Under the pieces are notes generated by a model, which worked only from the letters and a program-made list of their open reading frames with translations, was not told the DNA's origin and ran no database searches. A program made the translations under genes and the position numbers. A stretch of DNA of 37,999 nt from contig DXIC01000032.1 in assembly GCA_019113065.1 (NCBI GenBank), positions 1-37,999 of the forward strand. The letters are read 5' to 3'. Below, piece after piece: positions 31,415 through 37,999 of the stretch (position 1 is the stretch's first letter; each line of letters opens with the position of its first letter). The stretch is from Candidatus Agathobaculum stercoravium. Its GTDB lineage: Bacteria; Bacillota; Clostridia; Oscillospirales; Butyricicoccaceae.

Positions 31415-33922
31415 ATGGCGGCCGATGGGTCTATTGTATTTGATGTGCAAATTGACGACCAGCAGGCACAAAAAGAATTGAATCGGTTGAATAAGAGGAT
31501 CCAAACCCTTACCGACCAGATATACAGTAAGCAGAAATTACAAATGCCGCTTGTCGAGCAGTCGAGACAGCTTGCCGCACAACTGGATGCCGCTAAAGTG
31601 TCATTGCAAAACATGCAGGGGACAGGAGGCGTTTCTTTCAATGCGGATCAGATAAGCGACCAAAGGGAACGTGTGCGGCTTTTGCAGGCTGAATGGAATA
31701 AAGTGCAGGGAAAGGTCGACCGTTACGAAGATGCAATCCAAAAGGCGACCACTGAACTCGAGATCGCAAAAACCAATGCAGGAGAGATGCAGCAGCGCCT
31801 TGCAGCTGGCAGCACAAGCAGCGAGCGAATGACCAGCGCTTTTAAAAGAGCCAATGCACAGGCAAAGAAGTTTACGCAAAACATCCGAAGTGCCGTGGGA
31901 ATGAGTTTTCTTTTCAGTTTCGCGTTTCAGGCCATGTCCTCTTTCACGGAATGGATGGGGAAGGTAATTCAGGTAAATGACGAAGCCTCTGCCGCGGTTG
32001 CACGATTAAGGGCGGCGTTTCTCACATTGGCGCAGCCGCTTCTTAACATTATCATTCCGGCGTTTACCACATTGGCGAATATCCTGACCGATATGGTAAT
32101 GGGCGCTGCGGCTCTTGTATCTACGCTCTTTGGATCCACGGTGGAAAACTCCAAAGAAGCAGCAGAAGGATTGTATGAGGAAACCAACGCGCTTGAAGAA
32201 ACCGGAAAGGCAGCAGAGGAAGCGAGCAAATCGCTGGCCGCATTCGATGAGATCAACAAGCTTTCCGATAGCACCAAAACGGCTACGAAGCAGGATCCGG
32301 CGGAAGGAATCCAGCCTGACTTTGCTGGCCTGGAAGAGGGTAATAGCTGGATTGCCAATATGATGAGTCAGGTTGCGGGGTGGGTCCCTGTTGCGTTGAT
32401 GCTCGGCGGAATTGCACTTATTGCAATCGGCGCGGCGATGGGCAGCCTCCTGCTGGTTACAGCCGGATTGGGCATTCTAGGATTTGGCATACTATCCGCC
32501 GTTGAAAATGAGCAGTTACAGTCGTGGGCGGAGACATTAGGCCTAAACAATGTGCAGGAATTTGTCGTTTTGGCAGTGATGCTGGGTGGAATCGCTATTA
32601 CGGCCATTGGCGCATCAATGGGGAATATCCTGATGGTCGTTTCCGGTTTGGCCCTGATCGGTATTGCCGTTGCTTATGCCACTCAAAGCGGCATGATGCA
32701 AGACTGGGCGGAAACTCTTGGGTTATCCAGGGCGGCTCAATATGTCACCGCTGCATTGCTGATTGGCGGCATGGCCCTTGTTGTTATTGGCGCGGTCACA
32801 CGAAACTATCTGATGATTGTTGCCGGCCTGGGATTACTTTCTGCGGGTATTTATGTTGGAGCGCAAAGTGGTGTCCTGCAAAGCTGGTGGGACGCGCTTC
32901 AGTTATCCGGCGCGGCCGGTTGGGTAACAGCAGGCCTGCTGATTGCAGGCATGGCATTTGTCGTTTTCGGTATTATCCTGCGGAATGTCGCAATGGTTAT
33001 TTCGGGCGTTGGGCTTTTTGCAGCGGGCGTCGCGGTCGGCGCTGGATCAGGAACTTTTGAATCATGGTGGGAAGTCTTACAGCTCCCTCAGGCGCAAAGC
33101 TGGGTTACCTCTGCGCTATTGATCGGCGGTATCGCGCTGACGGTAATCGGTATTGTGACCGTCAATATTGCGATGTTCATCGGCGGTCTGGCCATGATTT
33201 TTGCGGGCATCAATTACGGTGAGCAGTCCGGCACCTTTGACAACTGGTGGGATGTGCTCGGCTTGGAGCACGCGGACAGCTATGTCACCGCCGCGCTCCT
33301 GATCGGCGGCATGGCTCTGGTCGTGTTTGGCATCGTGACCGCGAATGTCCTGATGGTGATTGGTGGCCTTGCGCTTTTGGGCGTTGCGGCCGTATACGGC
33401 AGCAGCACAGGTACATTTGAGAGCTGGTCGGATGCGTTGCATCTGGACGACGTTGCGGGTAAAGTGACCGCAGCGATTATGCTTGCAGGCATTGCTTTGA
33501 TCGGAATCGGCGCCTCAACGCTGAACCCTGTGCTGGTTCTCGCCGGTCTGGCACTGCTGGGTGTTGGTGCAATCGGCAATTACCTGACTGGAGATGGCGG
33601 AACGGGAAGTGCGCGCTCACGCATGCTTGCGGCTCCAAATTTCCAGCAATATGAGATCCCCGCGCTGGCAAGAGGTGCAGTCATCCCGCCCAATCGTGAA
33701 TTCCTTGCCGTATTGGGCGATCAGAAAAACGGCACCAATATCGAGGCGCCGGTTTCCGAAATCGAAGCCGCTGTTGCGCGAGGTATGCAGAAGTACATCG
33801 GAACAGGAGGCGGCCAGCAAACCGTTATTTTGGAGGTAGACAAGAAGGTTCTGGGCCGCGTCGCCTATCAGGTGAACAAGGAAGAAAGCCGCCGTATTGG
33901 CGTGAATTTGGTAGGTGTGTGA
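31415..33922 (+). CDS. Tape measure protein with hydrophobic repeats
   Basis: 835 aa; N-terminal coiled coil, central TM-like repeats, ends ILEVDKKVLGRVAYQVNKEESRRIGVNLVGV as in phage tape measures. Confidence 0.92.
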   Translation: MAADGSIVFDVQIDDQQAQKELNRLNKRIQTLTDQIYSKQKLQMPLVEQSRQLAAQLDAAKVSLQNMQGTGGVSFNADQISDQRERVRLLQAEWNKVQGKVDRYEDAIQKATTELEIAKTNAGEMQQRLAAGSTSSERMTSAFKRANAQAKKFTQNIRSAVGMSFLFSFAFQAMSSFTEWMGKVIQVNDEASAAVARLRAAFLTLAQPLLNIIIPAFTTLANILTDMVMGAAALVSTLFGSTVENSKEAAEGLYEETNALEETGKAAEEASKSLAAFDEINKLSDSTKTATKQDPAEGIQPDFAGLEEGNSWIANMMSQVAGWVPVALMLGGIALIAIGAAMGSLLLVTAGLGILGFGILSAVENEQLQSWAETLGLNNVQEFVVLAVMLGGIAITAIGASMGNILMVVSGLALIGIAVAYATQSGMMQDWAETLGLSRAAQYVTAALLIGGMALVVIGAVTRNYLMIVAGLGLLSAGIYVGAQSGVLQSWWDALQLSGAAGWVTAGLLIAGMAFVVFGIILRNVAMVISGVGLFAAGVAVGAGSGTFESWWEVLQLPQAQSWVTSALLIGGIALTVIGIVTVNIAMFIGGLAMIFAGINYGEQSGTFDNWWDVLGLEHADSYVTAALLIGGMALVVFGIVTANVLMVIGGLALLGVAAVYGSSTGTFESWSDALHLDDVAGKVTAAIMLAGIALIGIGASTLNPVLVLAGLALLGVGAIGNYLTGDGGTGSARSRMLAAPNFQQYEIPALARGAVIPPNREFLAVLGDQKNGTNIEAPVSEIEAAVARGMQKYIGTGGGQQTVILEVDKKVLGRVAYQVNKEESRRIGVNLVGV
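32399..33589 (+). repeat. Six tandem 180-bp (60-aa) repeats plus a partial seventh in the tape measure gene
   Basis: Units start at 32399, 32579, 32759, 32939, 33119, 33299 (partial at 33479), consensus LIGGMALVVIGxxTxNxLMVIxGLALLxxGxxYGxxSGTFESWWDxLxLxxAxxYVTAAL. Confidence 0.9.
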
Positions 33923-34319
33923 ATTGAGTTACATCAAGTTAAATGGGGTGGAATTTGACGCGAATGTCGCGATTTCCTCGTATAACCGGCATTTTGACGT
34001 GCTCGACGGGGATAATGCCGGTCGCACGCTGTCGGGACTGATGAGCCGGGATGTGATCGGTACTTATATCGGCCATCAGATCACAGTGTTCCGCAGGGGT
34101 GACAACTATCAGGGGCTGGATGCCTTCTGGGACTATCTCATCGAACATTCGGTTGATGATTCGGTATTGCTCGAAGCTGCGGACGGTCAGACGACGATTT
34201 CTTATCAGGCATACTACACAAGCGGTTCGCAGGACTTGGAAAAGGTCGAGAATGGCATCAATTATTGGGGCGAAATACAGATCAGTTTCGTCCCGATGGA
34301 CGCACAGATCAAACCGTAG
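33915..34319 (+). CDS. Distal tail-like protein
   Basis: 134 aa YIKLNGVEFDANVAISSYNRHFDVLDGDNAGRTLSG; GTG/TTG start, overlaps tape measure stop. Confidence 0.6.
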   Translation: MCELSYIKLNGVEFDANVAISSYNRHFDVLDGDNAGRTLSGLMSRDVIGTYIGHQITVFRRGDNYQGLDAFWDYLIEHSVDDSVLLEAADGQTTISYQAYYTSGSQDLEKVENGINYWGEIQISFVPMDAQIKP

Positions 34320-34322
34320 GAG

Positions 34323-36443
34323 GTGTTTACTATCAGCAACAGGATTGAATATCTCGATCATGTGTTCGAGGGGCAGGCCATCAAAAGGGGCAACCCCTAC
34401 TATGCCCGGTCGCTGACCTCAAGTTCTCTTGAAATTGATTCGTTTGACTTTGAGGTGCTCAGCTCCGACACCACCCTGACAAAATTCGTGCGCAACACGC
34501 CGCTGACCTACTACCACGACGACGTGCAAATGGGCATCTTCTACGTCCAGAAGATATCGCGCATTAACGGTTATGCATACCGCTTTGAATGCACGTCCAC
34601 CGTCGGCCTGCTGGATGAATCCTACCACAACGGCGGGATCTATACCGGCGAGACGGTGAAAGAGGTCGTCGAGGACATCTGCGGGCCGTTCCCGGTCTGG
34701 ATCAAAACCAACATCCAGAATATCCAGCTATACGGCTGGCTTCCCATCGCGACCCGCCGGGAAAACCTGTCGCAGGTGCTGTTTGCCATCGGCGCAACGC
34801 TCAAGGTGGACTACAACGGCACACTCCGCGTCGAGGGGCTGTGGGACGGCCAGTCAACCGAGATCGACGCAGGCCACATGCATGCCGGCGGCTCAGTGGA
34901 ATACAGTACGCCGGTGACGCAGGTCATCGTGACCGAACACGCCTACACCGCGAACGCGACTGAGACGACCGAGCTGTTCAGCGGCACGACCGCGGCAGGG
35001 GACAAGATCACATTCGACGAACCCTGTTATGATCTGGCGGCGGAGGGTTTCAGCATCCTCGAGGCGGCCGCCAATTACGCGATCGTAAGCGCAGGCAGCG
35101 GCACCTTGATAGGCAAGAAATACGTCCACACCACCCGCCAGATCGTCAAGGACGTGCAGCCGGCAGCCCGTGAGCTGGTCTCGCAGTCGGACAACATTGT
35201 CACGGTTGAGAATGCGACGCTGGTTTCCCTTGTGAACGCGAATGCGGTTGCGGACAGGCTGGTGAATTACTACGCCTGCACGGAGCGCATCGTAAACAAG
35301 ATGGTGACGCAGCGCGAATCGCCGGGCGATGTGGTGAGCGTGTATCATCCATACGAAGACATCGCGGTGCAGGGCTGCATGGAATCGTCGGATGTCACGG
35401 TATCGGGCAAACTGGCGTCGGCGGAAAGCATCCTGATCGGCTACACCCCGTCGGACATCGGCGAGCAGGAATACTATGACACGGTTGAGGTCGTCGCCCA
35501 GTCGGGCGCATGGACCGTGCCGGAGAACGTCACATCGATCCGCATTGTGCTGATCGGCGGCGGGCAGGGCGGCGCGAGCGGACGGAAAGGCGAGGACGGG
35601 GAAACTGGTACTTCGTCTCCGGGCGACGGCGGCGCGGGTGGCCTTGGCGGGGATGGCGGTTCCGGCGGCAAGATCAATCAGGCCGAAATCACCGTGGAGC
35701 CGGGTTCCGTCCATCAGGTTTCTATTGGTACCGGTGGCACGGGCGGCGCATTTTCCGGTGACGGAAACAATGCGGGCAATGCTGGCACCGATACGACGTT
35801 CGACGCTTACACATCGGCCGACGGCGCGTCATCGCCGAACGGGATAACCGACCCTGTCAATCAGGTCACCTATGCCACACCGGGGGACACCGGCGGCAGT
35901 GGTGCGGATGGCGGCAAGGGCGGCAGCTGGTCGGAGAGTGCCCATCCGGGCGGATCGGTTGGCAATTATACTGGCGGATCCCCGGGCGAGGATGACAGTG
36001 TAATCCTCTCGAACGCCGAATATTACGCCTTTGCGGGTGGCGGCGGTGGCGCTGCCATGGGCGCAAACGGCGGAAATGGTGGAGATGGCGATGTATCCCA
36101 CGTCGACGACCATCTGGGGCAAGGCCCCGGCTATTTGGGACAGGGCGGCTCTGGTGGCAACGGTGCAAGCGCTACTCTAGCTCCTTTGCAGGCATCTGGC
36201 TATGGAACCGGTGGCACCGGAGGGTATGGCGGTGGCGGTGGCGCTGGAGGCGGCGGCACGCAATCCACCTTTACTTGGGATAGCGCCGGGGGCACTGGTG
36301 GCAACGGAGGCTTGGGCGGCACAGGCGCACCGGGGTGTGTCTTGATCTATTACCGCGTCTATGCGGCATCGAGCGCCGGTCGGTTTCTCACCAAAGACGG
36401 CTTGGGATTTAACGAGCTTCACAACAGAATGGTGGTGGTTTGA
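34323..36443 (+). CDS. Tail-associated (baseplate/adhesin) protein with C-terminal Gly-rich domain
   Basis: 706 aa; baseplate-like N-terminus, then >200 aa Gly-rich segment GGGQGGASGRKGEDGETG...GGTGGYGGGGGAGGGG. Confidence 0.8.
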   Translation: MFTISNRIEYLDHVFEGQAIKRGNPYYARSLTSSSLEIDSFDFEVLSSDTTLTKFVRNTPLTYYHDDVQMGIFYVQKISRINGYAYRFECTSTVGLLDESYHNGGIYTGETVKEVVEDICGPFPVWIKTNIQNIQLYGWLPIATRRENLSQVLFAIGATLKVDYNGTLRVEGLWDGQSTEIDAGHMHAGGSVEYSTPVTQVIVTEHAYTANATETTELFSGTTAAGDKITFDEPCYDLAAEGFSILEAAANYAIVSAGSGTLIGKKYVHTTRQIVKDVQPAARELVSQSDNIVTVENATLVSLVNANAVADRLVNYYACTERIVNKMVTQRESPGDVVSVYHPYEDIAVQGCMESSDVTVSGKLASAESILIGYTPSDIGEQEYYDTVEVVAQSGAWTVPENVTSIRIVLIGGGQGGASGRKGEDGETGTSSPGDGGAGGLGGDGGSGGKINQAEITVEPGSVHQVSIGTGGTGGAFSGDGNNAGNAGTDTTFDAYTSADGASSPNGITDPVNQVTYATPGDTGGSGADGGKGGSWSESAHPGGSVGNYTGGSPGEDDSVILSNAEYYAFAGGGGGAAMGANGGNGGDGDVSHVDDHLGQGPGYLGQGGSGGNGASATLAPLQASGYGTGGTGGYGGGGGAGGGGTQSTFTWDSAGGTGGNGGLGGTGAPGCVLIYYRVYAASSAGRFLTKDGLGFNELHNRMVVV

Positions 36444-37360
36444 TGTCAACGTATTATACCAGCAAATACAGCGGTGAGGAAATCGATGCATTACTTGATG
36501 GCGTGGCCGTCTTCGGCGGCGCGACGACCCCGCAGGGAGCGCTTGCCAACCTGGGCGCGGGGGTGCGACCGAATCTGCTGATAAATCCATTTTTTGAGGT
36601 GAATCAGCGGGGGCAGACAAGTTACAGCAGCACATACGGTGTATATACCGTTGATGGTTGGCTGCTCAACAATGCTGAAACAGCAACAGTAAATGTGCTA
36701 TCCAATGGGGTGCAAATCGTTGCCGGAACCGTCACTGCGCAGTTCAGGCAGTATCTCGAATCTTTGTCGGATGGAGTATACACGTTATCGTTCCTGTTTA
36801 CCGACGGTTCGCTGGGATATGCGGTATATGAAAAATCCGGTACGGCATATACCCGGAAGGACTATACTCCATCGAATGTATGGGGCATGGGAATGCAGGA
36901 TACCAGCGGAAAACCGACTGCGTACATGTATGTACAAGCCGGAATGAGTGCGGCTCCTGTCGCATCAAAACTTGAATCGGGCGAAGGCCAGACCCTCGCC
37001 TATCAGGACGATACCGGCGCATGGCAGCTCCTGCCGCAGCCGGAGAGCGATTATGCGACGCAGCTGGCGAGGTGCCAGAGGTATTACCTGCCGATTGATC
37101 AAATGGAGTACCGCGCTGGGCAGGTAGGAACAAATTATATTAGTTTTTCTGTTCCGACTCCGGGGACAATGAGAACAAACCCTGTTTTGGCTGGGACAGC
37201 CAATATCAAAGCAACGAATGGAACGACGCAAAGCGGATTTGCAATATCGTTTGTAACGCGTGGCGGAATTGCACGCGCTTATGCGGCCAAAAATGCGCAT
37301 GGACTTACAGATGCGATAATCGCATTTGAATCCGGCTCGGCGTTGTCTGCTGAACTGTGA
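36443..37360 (+). CDS. Tail fibre/receptor-binding-like protein
   Basis: MSTYYTSKYSGEEIDALLDGVAVFGGATTPQGALANLGAGVRPNLLINPFFEVNQRGQTSYSSTYGVYTVDGWLL. Confidence 0.75.
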   Translation: MSTYYTSKYSGEEIDALLDGVAVFGGATTPQGALANLGAGVRPNLLINPFFEVNQRGQTSYSSTYGVYTVDGWLLNNAETATVNVLSNGVQIVAGTVTAQFRQYLESLSDGVYTLSFLFTDGSLGYAVYEKSGTAYTRKDYTPSNVWGMGMQDTSGKPTAYMYVQAGMSAAPVASKLESGEGQTLAYQDDTGAWQLLPQPESDYATQLARCQRYYLPIDQMEYRAGQVGTNYISFSVPTPGTMRTNPVLAGTANIKATNGTTQSGFAISFVTRGGIARAYAAKNAHGLTDAIIAFESGSALSAEL

Positions 37361-37368
37361 GGTGCCAC

Positions 37369-37999
37369 ATGAACGAAAACACATCAAAAGTATATGTCCT
37401 TCTGGACGACCAAAGCCGCATTATCCGCTGCGAAGGCGGCTACACCACTCCCAATGACCTGACCGACTGGGTGCAGATCGACGAGGGCACGGGGGACAGG
37501 TACAACTTGTGCCAGAGCCATTATTTCGACGGCGGCCTTTACACCGACGACGGCTTTCCGCGGTACAAGCTCGCAGACGGCGCGCCGGTGCTGCGCTCAG
37601 ATGAGGAAATCGAGGCGGACAGGGCGGCGATACCTGCGCCGGAGCTGGACATTACCCCGCAGCTGCGCGTGGCGGCAATGGCCTTTGTAGCGAGTGCGAC
37701 CACGATCCCGGACGCGCAGGCGCTTGAGATGCCCGACCTTTTCCCGACGTGGGAGACTGTGCTCGCAGAGGGCAAGGAGCTTGTCGCAGAGCGCGTCATC
37801 AGCAAGGACGGCCAGCTGCACCGCGTGGTGCAGGCGGTCACGCCGCAGGAGCACCAGCCGCCGGACGGCGAGGGTATGCTCGCAATCTATCGCCCGATCA
37901 ATCCGGAGCACGCAGGCGACAAGTACGACCCCATCCCGTACAGCGGCAATATGGAGCTGGAGGCGGGGCTGTACTACACGCAGGACGGCGTACTGTACC
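37369..37999 (+). CDS. Phage tail-associated protein, truncated by window end
   Basis: Open from ATG 37369: MNENTSKVYVLLDDQSRIIRCEGGYTTPNDLTDWVQIDEGTGDRYNLCQSHYFDGGLYTDDG... Confidence 0.7.
   Translation, partial: MNENTSKVYVLLDDQSRIIRCEGGYTTPNDLTDWVQIDEGTGDRYNLCQSHYFDGGLYTDDGFPRYKLADGAPVLRSDEEIEADRAAIPAPELDITPQLRVAAMAFVASATTIPDAQALEMPDLFPTWETVLAEGKELVAERVISKDGQLHRVVQAVTPQEHQPPDGEGMLAIYRPINPEHAGDKYDPIPYSGNMELEAGLYYTQDGVLY

Larger units (their letters stand above)
4472..37999. mobile_element. Prophage (siphovirus type), right end outside window
   Basis: att-like tRNA fragment, integrase, repressor/operators, replication genes, terminase, portal, capsid, tail and fibre genes in canonical order. 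Confidence 0.93.

Noticed and set aside
34323-37999. Diversity-generating retroelement acting on tail proteins
   Set aside because: No reverse transcriptase, no template repeat/variable repeat pair found in the window.

Overview
The window holds a chromosomal flank of a high-GC Clostridia/Oscillospiraceae-like Firmicute (taxonomy is an inference from gene content) followed by about 33.5 kb of a siphovirus-type prophage that runs off the right edge. Host part (1-~4470): the last 20 codons of rpoD/sigA, a 230-bp block of tandem hairpins, rnpB (minus strand, divergent from murD), murD, then a TetR regulator and a MATE transporter (both minus) with a structured leader. Prophage part (~4472-37999): a displaced tRNA-Leu 3' end that looks like an attachment site, tyrosine integrase, membrane protein, short ImmA/IrrE-like protein, CI-like repressor, an operator array, a Cro-like gene, a replication/recombination block (SbcC-like ATPase, MBL-fold protein, replication initiator with internal 15-bp repeats), a putative nucleic-acid modification block (DUF4406-like protein, helicase-methyltransferase fusion, PAPS-reductase-like PP-loop protein), HNH, ASCH-like protein, late regulator, terminase, portal, head, tail, tape measure, Gly-rich tail protein and fibre. 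Strongest candidates for undescribed biology: (1) the helicase-MTase plus PP-loop ATPase cassette with unusual catalytic motifs; (2) a three-way-junction RNA plus a tRNA-like acceptor/T-arm minihelix just upstream of terS; (3) a kissing-loop-capable leader upstream of the scaffold gene; (4) two short plus-strand RNA candidates, each with promoter and terminator, antisense to the lysogeny module; (5) a tape measure protein with six exact 60-aa hydrophobic repeats; (6) a self-promoted minus-strand zinc-ribbon membrane moron inside the tail operon. All calls were made by eye; no homology or folding software was run.
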